DNA from: Desulfosediminicola flagellatus
GTDB lineage: Bacteria > Desulfobacterota > Desulfobulbia > Desulfobulbales > Desulfocapsaceae
Direction: 5' to 3'
DNA: 64,000 bases
Assembly: GCF_005116655.2 (NCBI RefSeq)
Contig: NZ_CP050698.1
Location: 3,455,489-3,519,488, forward strand
The position numbers and the translations under genes were made by a program. Each line of letters opens with the position of its first letter. Position 1 is the stretch's first letter. Below, piece after piece: positions 1 through 8,390 of this stretch. Under the pieces are notes generated by a model that saw nothing but the letters and a program-made list of their open reading frames with translations, had not been told where the DNA came from and ran no database searches.

Positions 1-602
1 ATCGCAAACCGCATTTCCTTTACAATTCCAGTACGGTAGGCGAGATAGTCGTTTTGAATCTGCTCAACAATAAATTCCAAATCACGTGGAATTCCTGTAA
101 CATATTTAATATTAAACCCAATCCCAAGGCTGGTACGAAATAACGGGACGCAGAAGCGTAGTCCCCGGTCATACTCAGCCCTTCGTACATCTTCATCCAG
201 CCTTCCAATGTTAGAAAACTTATCGTGATCAAGGCGATGTAACAGACCTTCATTGATCATTTTCGTAACCATGTAATCGCTGGGAGTCAGGACATCATAT
301 TTTCCCGGAAATTTTTCCAGAAGTTCCAGCATTTCCTCATTGCTTGTAACCTCTGTGGCAACTATCTCAGTTCCGTATTTCTCGGTGAATAGATCAAATA
401 CTTCCTGAGGAAGGTAATTACCCCAGGTTACCACCATGAGCTGTTTGTCTGGTGAGAAGCCGGCAGCAGGCAATACAATATCCTCTGCCCAGTCGGCACT
501 ATCGCTAATCCCAATCCGATGTTTACCCTCATAAACGGTTAGGATTTTCATGCTCATAATTATGAAAACAACAAGGATCATGCCCCCCCATGCAATCTTC
601 AC
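1..602 (-). CDS. PotD-like polyamine/solute-binding protein (3' end beyond window)
   Basis: About 200 residues are visible before the reading frame runs off the left edge. A hydrophobic N-terminal segment (ILVVFIIMSM) acts as signal or anchor. It is followed by residues typical of extracellular solute-binding proteins of the spermidine/putrescine class: an opening strand with VVTWGNYLPQEVFDLF, then EKYG, KYDVLTPSDYMV and the later GIGFNIKYV. Such proteins deliver small cationic solutes to an ABC permease from the periplasm. I chose a GTG start at 602: an AGGAAAGG stretch lies upstream, and the start overlaps the stop of the band-7 gene (GTGA), which suggests translational coupling. The ABC subunits are not in view. 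A second solute such as iron is possible. Confidence 0.75.
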   Translation of the reverse strand, partial: MKIAWGGMILVVFIIMSMKILTVYEGKHRIGISDSADWAEDIVLPAAGFSPDKQLMVVTWGNYLPQEVFDLFTEKYGTEIVATEVTSNEEMLELLEKFPGKYDVLTPSDYMVTKMINEGLLHRLDHDKFSNIGRLDEDVRRAEYDRGLRFCVPLFRTSLGIGFNIKYVTGIPRDLEFIVEQIQNDYLAYRTGIVKEMRFA

Positions 603-1756
603 AGGGATTTTTCCTTTCCTGAGTTGAGTGCATTTGGATTTGTGAGGGTTTCCTTGTCAGAGGAGATATATTGCTTCAGCCTTGATAAGAATGACTTTTC
701 TGGCTCAATCCCATCCTGCTCATGAAGTACTTGTGGTGGAGACTGCTTATTTGATAGTGAGTCTGCCTGCGGGATTATTGGTTTCGGGACCACAGCTGGA
801 ACTGAAGTCGTTAACGATTGCTCAACTGCCGAATTTTCAGCGGGATCAGATTCTGAATTCAACGCCGCCGTTGTTTCCATGTTCATGATAAGTGGAAGAC
901 TGCCACCTCCTCCGCCAATAACAACAACCTTGGAGTTGTTGGATTTCGCAAGATCCACCGTGGCGTTTATACCTTTGAACTGCAGATATTTATCGAAATA
1001 ACCTCCAGCCTTGACTATATCCTGAAAGCGCTTGATACCCTCAGCTTCAATGGCCTTTCGTCGTGCCTCTTTTGCTTCACTCTGCAGCCGATATTCCAGT
1101 TCCTGAACATACTGTTTCTGGGAGAGTTTCCTTTCAATCGCATCAACGATTGTTTTCGGCAAAGTCATTTTGCGGATAAGCAGATTGTCGAGGACAATAT
1201 GCTTCTCATCTATCGCCAGCATGGCACCCTGCATAATTATCTGAAGCAGATATCCCTCTGATGTGTAAATTTCTTCCGGCAGATAATTGGCAACCACCTT
1301 TCTGAGATGTGCCTGAACTTCTGGTTTCACTATCTTTTCGACATAATCAGGCCCTACAGTTTTGTGGAGAAGCGGAAGCTTCTCCTTATCTGGCCGGTAA
1401 CGGGCTGAGACATCAAAATGTATTGGCAGACCATCTTTGGAGAGAGCCTCGAACTCAAAAGGTCGATGTTGATTACGAATATCATAGACATACATTATAT
1501 TCCATGGCGGGATAATATGAAGTCCTTCGTCATAGACGAATTTCATATCAGTACCACCATGGAAACGCTCCCAGAGAACTCCAGCGTGACCGGGATAGAT
1601 ATTGATGAAAATTCGATTAAAAAAATAGCCGGTGATTACAAGGCAGAGAAGAAAAGAGACGATAGAAAAAACCGTAAGACGATGCTTGATAGCTCCCCAA
1701 TTCCTTGAAATATTGGTGAAGATATTGTTTACGGTTTCCAGGTCCGGTACTGCCAT
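599..1756 (-). CDS. Band-7/prohibitin (SPFH) family membrane protein
   Basis: This 385-residue protein has one membrane span (about residues 28-48) and then an SPFH/prohibitin domain: NIYPGHAGVLWERF, EGLHIIPPWN, and a long basic/acidic helical stretch with QELEYRLQSEAKEARRKAIE near residues 220-245. A glycine run (GGGGGSLP) follows, and the tail is low-complexity and proline/serine-rich. SPFH proteins form large membrane-attached rings or scaffolds that organise membrane proteins or proteases. The start has a GGAG motif about 6 bases upstream. The stop overlaps the start of the PotD-like gene, so the two are co-transcribed; a functional partnership is inference. Confidence 0.85.
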   Translation of the reverse strand: MAVPDLETVNNIFTNISRNWGAIKHRLTVFSIVSFLLCLVITGYFFNRIFINIYPGHAGVLWERFHGGTDMKFVYDEGLHIIPPWNIMYVYDIRNQHRPFEFEALSKDGLPIHFDVSARYRPDKEKLPLLHKTVGPDYVEKIVKPEVQAHLRKVVANYLPEEIYTSEGYLLQIIMQGAMLAIDEKHIVLDNLLIRKMTLPKTIVDAIERKLSQKQYVQELEYRLQSEAKEARRKAIEAEGIKRFQDIVKAGGYFDKYLQFKGINATVDLAKSNNSKVVVIGGGGGSLPLIMNMETTAALNSESDPAENSAVEQSLTTSVPAVVPKPIIPQADSLSNKQSPPQVLHEQDGIEPEKSFLSRLKQYISSDKETLTNPNALNSGKEKSL

Positions 1757-2281
1757 ATATGCTCCAATTTCTTGAAGAGGTAAGACTCAAATAACAACGC
1801 TTTTTCAGACGCTATTCATTGTGCTGAGACAGGATGAAACCGCAGAGACCTAACGCTTTGTTGATGCCCATGCAATAATTTATACAATGATTAACACAAA
1901 GAATTCAAGAAATTATTGTCATTTGTCAGCGTGTGGCCGACCAGGTAAGCTCATCAGGGTTTATTTGGGATATTCTTACGAAGGCATTACTTCAAATGCC
2001 CTAAAGGAACATGATAGAATTGAGAATCTTTGAAAGCGGTATCCCCACAAAAGAACGTGATATACTTTTCCCCCGGTACATTTAAGACCGCATTGACAGA
2101 ACAGCACACCCTGCCGGCAGACGGTTCAATACGGATAAGCAACTGATGATGCAATGATCCTCTTTCAGTTGCTTTCACACAACTATCCGACAATGCCTGG
2201 CCTGACGGCAATCTCTTATTCTCACGCCAACCTGATATAAAATATGTGATAACAATATATCAGGGCCCCGGGTAAATTTTC
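1757..2281. other. Intergenic stretch, no convincing gene
   Basis: This 525-base gap lies upstream of the band-7 gene and should hold its promoter on the minus strand. A 74-codon minus-strand frame (1987-2211) has no ribosome binding site and no recognisable protein signature. An imperfect hairpin, CCTGATATA paired with TATATCAGG (2231-2264), sits just after the stop of the small membrane protein gene. It may mark the end of that transcript, although no T-run follows it. Confidence 0.5.
2231..2264 (-). terminator. Possible hairpin terminator after the DUF697 operon
   Basis: Nine-base arms CCTGATATA and TATATCAGG are separated by a 16-base AT-rich loop. It lies 18 bases past the stop of the small membrane protein gene. 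There is no clear U-tract, so it may be only an mRNA-stabilising hairpin. Confidence 0.3.
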
Positions 2282-2476
2282 TTACTTGCGACGGGAAGCC
2301 GGTCGAGGATCCTGTGCAAGAAGAACGATCACACCAATAATAGGTGTAAAAACAAGGCTGATAATAAAATTCCCCCAGAAACCGAACTTAAAACCGCGCC
2401 CGATAACTCCCAGAAAACAGCAACAAAGGACAAGCGGAATTAAGTGTATCAAGCTTGGCGTGATTGGCATGATCAT
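2282..2476 (-). CDS. Small two-helix membrane protein, unknown
   Basis: The product is 64 residues long with two predicted membrane segments, roughly residues 5-27 (LIHLIPLVLCCCFLGVIG) and 33-53 (WGNFIISLVFTPIIGVIVLL), and a basic tail (RPASRRK). It starts 15 bases after the stop of the DUF697 gene on the same strand, which supports expression as a two-gene unit. I recognise no family. The membrane pattern and the tight spacing are the only support for it being real. Confidence 0.5.
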   Translation of the reverse strand: MIMPITPSLIHLIPLVLCCCFLGVIGRGFKFGFWGNFIISLVFTPIIGVIVLLAQDPRPASRRK

Positions 2477-2491
2477 GACAGAACCTGAAAG

Positions 2492-3019
2492 TTAGGCAGC
2501 TGCTTTTGTTTTAACTTCTTCCTTTCCCTCTTCAAAGAGCTTCTTGTAGTGCTCTTTCATTCCCTCAGGGTTGAAATCCAGTAATGTCCCGCCAGCTTCA
2601 AAATGGGCAGTAAAAACCTTTCCAGTGGCATAGGTAATTGCTCCAGCCATAGCTGGCAAGCTGAGTCCACTGATTAAATGACCAACGCCGGGGATAACCT
2701 TAACAGCCGATGAAAGAAGCCCCGTTGCTACAGGCATTATTCCCAGAGATCCTAAAAGTGGAAGAAGAACATTCTTAAATTTGTGCTCGGAAAATGGAAT
2801 TTCATACACTTTGCTCAGTTGAGTAATCATTGTAACCTGAGCTGCAAATATTGCCGTCAGATCAATAAGCGGCACAGGAAGAAGCCCACCACCGGCACTC
2901 CACAGCACAAACCGCCGTGTTATCTTATCCGATTGTTCAAGTGTGGTCAGTCCTTCAAGTTCCTCTACGGCAATTTCAGGCCCTACCGGCTCTTTCTCAG
3001 TTGTTTTTTTTTCGACCAT
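2492..3019 (-). CDS. DUF697 family membrane-associated protein
   Basis: About 175 residues with a DUF697-like core: SDKITRRFVLWSAGGGLLPV, PLIDLTAIFAAQVTMI, LSKVYEIPFSEHKFKN, then a glycine-rich hydrophobic region (PVATGLLSSAVKVIPGVGHL) and GKVFTAHFEAGG near the end. DUF697 domains are found attached to, or encoded beside, GTPases and in YcjF-like inner-membrane proteins; the molecular role is unknown. The frame is open to 3040, but an AAGAAGGGAT ribosome binding site lies between the first ATG and the one at 3019, so I prefer the internal start (MVEKKTTEK). The C-terminus is lysine- and glutamate-rich. Confidence 0.8.
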   Translation of the reverse strand: MVEKKTTEKEPVGPEIAVEELEGLTTLEQSDKITRRFVLWSAGGGLLPVPLIDLTAIFAAQVTMITQLSKVYEIPFSEHKFKNVLLPLLGSLGIMPVATGLLSSAVKVIPGVGHLISGLSLPAMAGAITYATGKVFTAHFEAGGTLLDFNPEGMKEHYKKLFEEGKEEVKTKAAA

Positions 3020-3204
3020 TGTCTTATCCCTTCTTTGCATGGTTAATTTCGAGGTGTCCTGTCAACGTTGCAGGACATGACAACATCGCAGAATGCAGAA
3101 TAAAGAATATTTCCGACTCTTCAACTATAGACAGATGAGCCTCGCATAGCAAGGGAGTAATTACGATCAACCCACCCAAACACAATTTTCCGTTTTTAGC
3201 TGTA

Positions 3205-3885
3205 TTAACAAGCCTTCCGTACGAAATTACGTTCATCAGACAAGTGCTTTCCCTGCCAACACAATTCTGTAATTTTGAAGTCGATCCGCCCATCAGTAGC
3301 CATGTGACAGCTATATGCAGAATGAATCGGAATATTGATAAGATGCCAGGTTGTTGTCCCGATTCTTGCTGTATTATTGTGTAAAAATATCTCCGTCAGC
3401 GGGATTGACAACCCGCGACCATCCGCCTTGCCCGCACTTTCTTTTTTGGTCCAACTCCTGAAAAAGGCATCATATGGATCTACTGCTTCACAAATTCTAC
3501 GTAATTGATCCGGCGAAAAAGCAAGGGAGAAATCACACAAGTCAATTTGACGTATGGCCTCGATATCTATACCCACTCGTTGTCCCTTCGTTATCGCGCA
3601 GAGAACAAAACTTTCAGAGTGGGAAATGTTGAAATCAATTTCACAACTGATCGAAGGACGACCATAGCTATCAGCTTCAACCGCCTTCATAACCTCTGCT
3701 GAAAAGCCGAAGGCTTCTAATCCGGCACGGAGTAAAAGCTTTGCCAACAGAGCTCTATACCTGTCCTGCCATCGTTTATAGCGCCCTATGGATATACGCA
3801 TTTCCAGGGGCAGGGAATCAAGATGCCGCTCTATCGAACTGTCGGGTTGTACAGTATCGAATGAAGTGACGAATACTTCAATCAT
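3205..3885 (-). CDS. Sfp-type 4'-phosphopantetheinyl transferase
   Basis: This 226-residue enzyme moves the 4'-phosphopantetheine arm of CoA onto the serine of carrier proteins. Visible signatures are FNISHSESFVLCAI, the Mg-binding VGIDIE near residue 105, and FFRSWTKKESAGKADGRGL near 145-163, which is the W-x-x-KE-x-x-x-K motif. The length fits the two-lobed Sfp/EntD class used for nonribosomal peptide and polyketide carriers rather than AcpS. Its ATG overlaps the stop of the type II thioesterase gene (ATGA), so the two are coupled. It can plausibly activate the carrier domains of the peptide synthetases at 40.7-51.2 kb; that link is inference. Confidence 0.93.
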   Translation of the reverse strand: MIEVFVTSFDTVQPDSSIERHLDSLPLEMRISIGRYKRWQDRYRALLAKLLLRAGLEAFGFSAEVMKAVEADSYGRPSISCEIDFNISHSESFVLCAITKGQRVGIDIEAIRQIDLCDFSLAFSPDQLRRICEAVDPYDAFFRSWTKKESAGKADGRGLSIPLTEIFLHNNTARIGTTTWHLINIPIHSAYSCHMATDGRIDFKITELCWQGKHLSDERNFVRKAC

Positions 3886-4583
3886 GCAGGACAGCCTAAG
3901 CGTAAAGTGCTGGAGATAATTTCTCCGATCCTGGCGTAATGATCAAAGATGAAAAAATGTCCTCCTGCAAACGCATAGATTTTCAGTTCGTGCCGGGTTT
4001 CACGTTGCCAGGCGAAAAATTCATTGTAACTGTTAGCCTCCCTTTCGCCATACATAACCGAAATAGCAACAGGAAGGGGTGAAAATTGCTGGTACTGAAA
4101 CGATTCACAGGCCTGAAAATCAGCCCGTAGAATAGGTTCAAAATATTCCATCAACTCTTCGTTAATTAACACCTCTTTCGGGCTGCCCTCAAAATCTTCA
4201 AGCATAGAGAAAAATTGGTCTCTGGGCAAAAGGTGACGGCCTGTTGTCTTGTCCGGCACTGCAGGTGCCTGCCGCCCCGAATAAAACTGATGTTCCGGAA
4301 GAGGAAGAGCGTTGTCAAAGATTTTCCGGGTGAGCAGATAGCCGATAACAGCCCCCATGCTATGCCCGTAAAACGCATAAGGTTCCTCAAGATTCTCACG
4401 GCGAATTGTTTCAAAACAGTCGTCAACTATTGAGGTAATTTCTTTGAGCAGAGGTTCCCTGGCGCGGCTGCCATGACCTGGAATCTCTAGAAACCTGGGG
4501 CTGATGTATGCATCCAGATGGCTATACATAGCACGATATGAAATAGAACTTCCGCCGGCAAAAGGTAGACAATACAGGTTCAT
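3882..4583 (-). CDS. Type II thioesterase (GrsT/SrfAD-like, alpha/beta hydrolase)
   Basis: The 233-residue protein opens with LYCLPFAGGSS, contains the nucleophile motif YGHSMGAVIGYLL near residues 92-104, and ends with GGHFFIFDH, the catalytic histidine region. These are the hallmarks of the stand-alone editing thioesterases that remove wrong or stalled acyl groups from carrier domains of nonribosomal peptide synthetases. It lies 6 bases after tolC and overlaps the phosphopantetheinyl transferase gene by 4 bases. No synthetase gene is adjacent; the nearest is 36 kb away on the same strand. Confidence 0.92.
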   Translation of the reverse strand: MNLYCLPFAGGSSISYRAMYSHLDAYISPRFLEIPGHGSRAREPLLKEITSIVDDCFETIRRENLEEPYAFYGHSMGAVIGYLLTRKIFDNALPLPEHQFYSGRQAPAVPDKTTGRHLLPRDQFFSMLEDFEGSPKEVLINEELMEYFEPILRADFQACESFQYQQFSPLPVAISVMYGEREANSYNEFFAWQRETRHELKIYAFAGGHFFIFDHYARIGEIISSTLRLGCPA

Positions 4584-4589
4584 ATTTTT

Positions 4590-6290
4590 TTACGGTAATG
4601 TTGTCAGACGTTCAAGGTTGAATATGGTTTTATCCCCCTCCTGTCCCACCAGAGTTCCTGAATGAAAACGTGCCGAAGCGATCGCCTTGGCAAGATCCTT
4701 TGAGGCAGCTGAACGATCAAGTTCCGCTTCTCTGAGTTTTTCCTGTAGGTCGAGGAGATTAACAAGGTCCGAGTTGTTCTCTATCTGCAAAGTTGCTGAT
4801 TCGATCATTGCCTGCCAATACTTCTGCACTGAGATATTGACCTGCTTAAGATTTGAAATTTGATGTTCCAGAGATGCTAAATCGACAGTGAGCTGCGAAG
4901 AAATTTGCCGAAGCAGTTCATTACGCTGAATGACATTAATTTTTCTGGATGAATCCTCTGCAAAAAATGCACCTTTCGCCGTCTGGTTTCCTATAGGATA
5001 GGAGCAGGATATGCCAACTGCCCAGAGTTCTCCTTTCTCGGTGTCTGTTGCACTTGAGAGGTACCCATCAAGGCCGGAATCTTCGCTCAGCCCCAGATAC
5101 CCTGCACTACCGACAAAATCGAGCCGAGGCTGGAGATTGTTCTTTGCTTTTTCAACCAAAACTTCTGAGGATTTAACTTTGAGGTTAAGTGATTTCAGGT
5201 CGGGACGATTGTTCATTGCCAATTCGGTGAGATAGTTCAAATAGGCTGTTTCTGCCATCTTAAGAGAAATTTCATCGAGATTGAAATCGTCAGCCGGAAC
5301 TGGAAGTGTGCCAAAATCTGTTACATCAACGCCCAGATCCAGAGCAAAGGCCTGACGGGCTGTGGTTATATTCTGGCGAGCCAGAGAAGTATCTCTTGAA
5401 GCGTCCGCCAACTTGGCATTCAACGTGCTGAGTCTAATTTTCTGATCGGAATCCGGTCCAGCTTGTGAGGCAACATCCATTCTACCTGTCTCTCGTTCCA
5501 GCAACTTTCTGATCATACTTTCCATGGACAGATTGACATCATAGACAGCATATGCTGCTTTATATTCCCAATATTCCTCGACTATATTCAGAGTGTTCTG
5601 AAAAATGGACTGAATATACTCATATTGTCCCGCCTCATAGTTTAACCGTGAAGCCGTTTCAGCAGAAGCGGCAAATCGCCCTACTCCATTGAGCAGTGGA
5701 ATTTTAACTTCGAGTTTTACAATAGCAGTTGTTTTCGGGTCAGCTGTTCCGGCATACCTGGCCATAAGCTGATCAGTATAATCAGTCTGTATAAGCTGTG
5801 ATGAAAGTGAAAACTGAGGACCTGTCCGTAACTGTTTCGACACAGCAAGTGAGGTGGTCGCCTGGTTACTGTCCAATGCCGTAAAAGGAATCGCAGCCTG
5901 TGATACCGAATCAAGTTTTGCGGAGTTAAATCCGTATCCGCCACTCAAAGAAACTGTATAGTCGAACGCTCCACCCTGGCTCTGATACTGGCCTTTTGCA
6001 ATATTGACAGTCTCTTCCTGAATATCCAGGGCCAGAGACTTTTTCAGGGAGGTCTTTACCGCCTCAAGCAGACTGATAGAACCGACTTTCTCAAGCTGTT
6101 TCACATAACCGTCAGGATCATCGACAGCAGCTTTCCTGTAAAGATTCAATAAGCCGGTTGAGGTTTCACCCTCAGGCCAGTCAAGAGCTGCTGCTTCAGA
6201 AAACCAGGAGATATTGAACTGCAGACATGCCAGAACTAAGAACGTACCCCTAAGAACCAGAGAATCAAATGCCCGACCTGTGTGGAACAT
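4590..6290 (-). CDS. TolC family outer-membrane efflux protein
   Basis: About 566 residues. An N-terminal signal peptide (FLVLACLQFNISWFSEAAA) precedes a two-fold repeated OEP architecture. TolC-type features include AVKTSLKKSLALDIQ, LNYEAGQYEYIQS, the second-half LAMNNRPDLKSLNLKVKSSE and VEKAKNNLQPRLDF, and a long alpha-hairpin region to about residue 540. TolC proteins form the outer-membrane exit duct of tripartite pumps. The frame opens at 6386, but AAGGAAGG sits just upstream of the ATG at 6290, which begins a normal signal peptide. It heads an operon with a type II thioesterase and a phosphopantetheinyl transferase, suggesting a role in export of a peptide product. No membrane-fusion or inner-membrane pump subunit is present here. 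Confidence 0.9.
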   Translation of the reverse strand: MFHTGRAFDSLVLRGTFLVLACLQFNISWFSEAAALDWPEGETSTGLLNLYRKAAVDDPDGYVKQLEKVGSISLLEAVKTSLKKSLALDIQEETVNIAKGQYQSQGGAFDYTVSLSGGYGFNSAKLDSVSQAAIPFTALDSNQATTSLAVSKQLRTGPQFSLSSQLIQTDYTDQLMARYAGTADPKTTAIVKLEVKIPLLNGVGRFAASAETASRLNYEAGQYEYIQSIFQNTLNIVEEYWEYKAAYAVYDVNLSMESMIRKLLERETGRMDVASQAGPDSDQKIRLSTLNAKLADASRDTSLARQNITTARQAFALDLGVDVTDFGTLPVPADDFNLDEISLKMAETAYLNYLTELAMNNRPDLKSLNLKVKSSEVLVEKAKNNLQPRLDFVGSAGYLGLSEDSGLDGYLSSATDTEKGELWAVGISCSYPIGNQTAKGAFFAEDSSRKINVIQRNELLRQISSQLTVDLASLEHQISNLKQVNISVQKYWQAMIESATLQIENNSDLVNLLDLQEKLREAELDRSAASKDLAKAIASARFHSGTLVGQEGDKTIFNLERLTTLP

Positions 6291-7066
6291 GTTCACACCT
6301 TCCTTGTTCGTGTTTTTTGATAGTCTCTCACACCCAATCCGCGGTTTGCAAGGGATAATTTGCAGGAAACATTGAGGAGAAACCATTATGCCCAGTTCAA
6401 TTGTTCACTCTGATTCTCTCATTTTTTTTTCAAGAAAGCATTGATCATTTCTGCCAGGATCTCCACATAACAACGGCAAACACGGGGGTTATGATTTCCG
6501 GGAACGATCGTCATTTATTGAAAATAACCATATTGTCTGAGCCTATGCTTTTCCTACAGAATGTGACAACTTTCATTGTTTCACAATTCGATATACTTGA
6601 CCTCATAAATTATCTAAAATATTTCACAAAATCAATAGGTTACTTTCATGTCCGGAATAATTACAGCATCGATTATCATTAACCTATGTTTTTGTTAAGG
6701 TAGTAACTTTTGTCAACATACATATCATGTCATTATGTCAATTCGATAAAGATAGGCTCAAAATCGACAATCATAAAAGGTGAAAAAAGATCTAACTAAT
6801 TTTCATCCTAAAACTCAGCATTCTGTTCAAGATCGAGGCGCGGCTCAGATTTTTGCCGCAAGCATATAGCTGATATTCTGAGGATAAAAATTCGGCCCCA
6901 ACGCTGATATTGGGCAAAAGGGTCATTTCAGTAAGAAAACTAACTAACTCTAGTAAAGGGGAGGTAAGGCACTCATTAGATTTATGCTGATTGTATGAGC
7001 ATATACTAAGCAAGATAAAGAATACGTCTGGTGCATTGAAGTTATGAAAAATCTTTAAAAGAGGGA
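6291..7066. other. Divergent intergenic region with a palindromic repeat copy
   Basis: This AT-rich 776-base gap separates tolC (leftward) from the ADP-ribosylglycohydrolase gene (rightward) and must carry both promoters. Its right half holds a dispersed repeat (6800-6940, listed separately). The short frames here (for example 6401-6682) lack ribosome binding sites and recognisable content. Confidence 0.6.
6800..6940 (+). repeat. Dispersed palindromic/MITE-like repeat, copy A
   Basis: About 140 bases. They match the reverse complement of 51411-51555 over most of the length, including CAGCATTCTGTTCAAGA, GAGGCGC, CTCAGATTTTT, TATATAGC, GATATTCTGAGGATAAAAAT and the following TATTGG. The start TTTTCATCCTAAAA matches the inverted end of copy B (ttttcatcctaaa at 51411). 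The element therefore appears to have terminal inverted repeats, although the right end of copy A is degraded (GTAAGAAAAC). An internal stem pairs CTCAG..ATTTTT with the later CTGAGGATAAAAAT. No coding capacity is evident. Confidence 0.8.
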
Positions 7067-8113
7067 ATGTATACATATTTTGACAATGTCATGAAAAAAA
7101 CAATCTCATTTCAAGATCGAGTAACAGGGGCCCTGTTCGGTATTTTCATAGGAGATGCTTTGGCGATGCCGGTTCATTGGTACTACAATACCCAAGCCCT
7201 CCGAAGAGATTATGGCGAGGTGGATAAATACCTTAAACCCCATAATCCACACCCTGATTCTATTCTCTGGCGCTCGTCCTATAATCCACCAAATAAATCT
7301 GCAGATATTTTGCACGACCAGGCTCAATACTGGGGGGTAAAGGGTATTCATTACCACCAGTTTCTCCAGGCAGGAGAAAACACTCTCAATGTCAAACTGG
7401 TGAGAGAACTGTTAATGCTAATGCACCAGAACGGCTCGTACCTTGCGGAATCCTGGCTGGGCAGAATGATCTCTTTTTTAACAACACCTGGAAATCATAA
7501 AGACACGTATGTCGAAGAATATCTCAGACACTTTTTCATTAACTATGGGCAAGGGAAGAATCCCAACAAATGCGGCAGAAGTGATGAGCACCACATTGGC
7601 GGGTTTAGCCTGATGCTCCCCCTGGTGATCGCCTATGCTCAATCGCCTGAGTATGCGAAAAAGATTGCATTGGAGCATCTAGCTCTGACCCATGGCGGCT
7701 CTATCATGCATAGGTGGGGGGCGCTTATTGCATCGACTCTACTTAACCTTTTTCAAGGTTACTCTCTCCAGGAGTCAATTCAAAAAGGGAGTGGTGAAAG
7801 TAAAATTAAATTCGATTATCAGGGATTAGAGTCATTGAAGGACTATCCTGATGACATCGTAGTGGGGAAACATTTCTCCTCAGCCTGTTATGTAGATCAA
7901 GCTGTACCTGCAACATTCTTCCTGGCTCTAAAATATTGTGAATCACCTGAAAATAGCTTAATTGTAAATACCATGTGCGGTGGTGACAATGCTGGGAGGG
8001 GAGCATTACTTGGAGCATTATTAGGGGCATTACATGGGGTCGAAGGTTGGCCTTCCAGATGGATAGACGGCCTGCTGCACCCGCCTCCGGTGGTTCAGTT
8101 GGATTACAAATAA
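7067..8113 (+). CDS. ADP-ribosylglycohydrolase (DraG/ARH) family protein
   Basis: 348 residues with the all-helical ADP-ribosyl hydrolase pattern. The N-terminal glycine/aspartate motif is VTGALFGIFIGDALAMPVHW, a middle segment reads LALTHGG, and the C-terminal metal-site motif is MCGGDNAGRGALLGALLGA near residues 304-322. Classical members carry GGDTDT at the last site; here the second aspartate is absent, as in a less studied subgroup. These enzymes remove ADP-ribose from proteins or small molecules using two Mg ions, so activity here is uncertain. The first ATG follows AAAGAGGGA very closely; the ATG at 7091 is an alternative. It appears monocistronic. Confidence 0.82.
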   Translation: MYTYFDNVMKKTISFQDRVTGALFGIFIGDALAMPVHWYYNTQALRRDYGEVDKYLKPHNPHPDSILWRSSYNPPNKSADILHDQAQYWGVKGIHYHQFLQAGENTLNVKLVRELLMLMHQNGSYLAESWLGRMISFLTTPGNHKDTYVEEYLRHFFINYGQGKNPNKCGRSDEHHIGGFSLMLPLVIAYAQSPEYAKKIALEHLALTHGGSIMHRWGALIASTLLNLFQGYSLQESIQKGSGESKIKFDYQGLESLKDYPDDIVVGKHFSSACYVDQAVPATFFLALKYCESPENSLIVNTMCGGDNAGRGALLGALLGALHGVEGWPSRWIDGLLHPPPVVQLDYK

Positions 8114-8390
8114 GAACAAATCTTGTAGTTAAGAACCGTTTGGATAATGATTTTCAGTCAAAACAATCCAGCACCAAATTAATAGCCCAGATATATTCTA
8201 TAGATCGAACCTGCTGCAGTTGCCAATAAGGCAAAACAACTCTTTTTGCATTTCCCTGGGATACGGCGCAAAGTATCTGATGCCAACAAAAATCTTAAAT
8301 CTTGATTTATAATCACAGAATAATGACTTCGTAATCCATTCTTGAAGATGAAACTGTTTTTTTTCGAGAGCTTGTGGAGCTGATTGACGG

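Noticed and set aside
1987..2211. 74-codon minus-strand frame
   Set aside because: No ribosome binding site, no family pattern, and it lies in a promoter gap.
6401..6682. 93-codon plus-strand frame upstream of the repeat copy A
   Set aside because: AT-rich chance frame without start signal or recognisable content.
6792..7076. 94-codon minus-strand frame
   Set aside because: Mostly a reading of the palindromic repeat and of the region just before the ADP-ribosylglycohydrolase gene.
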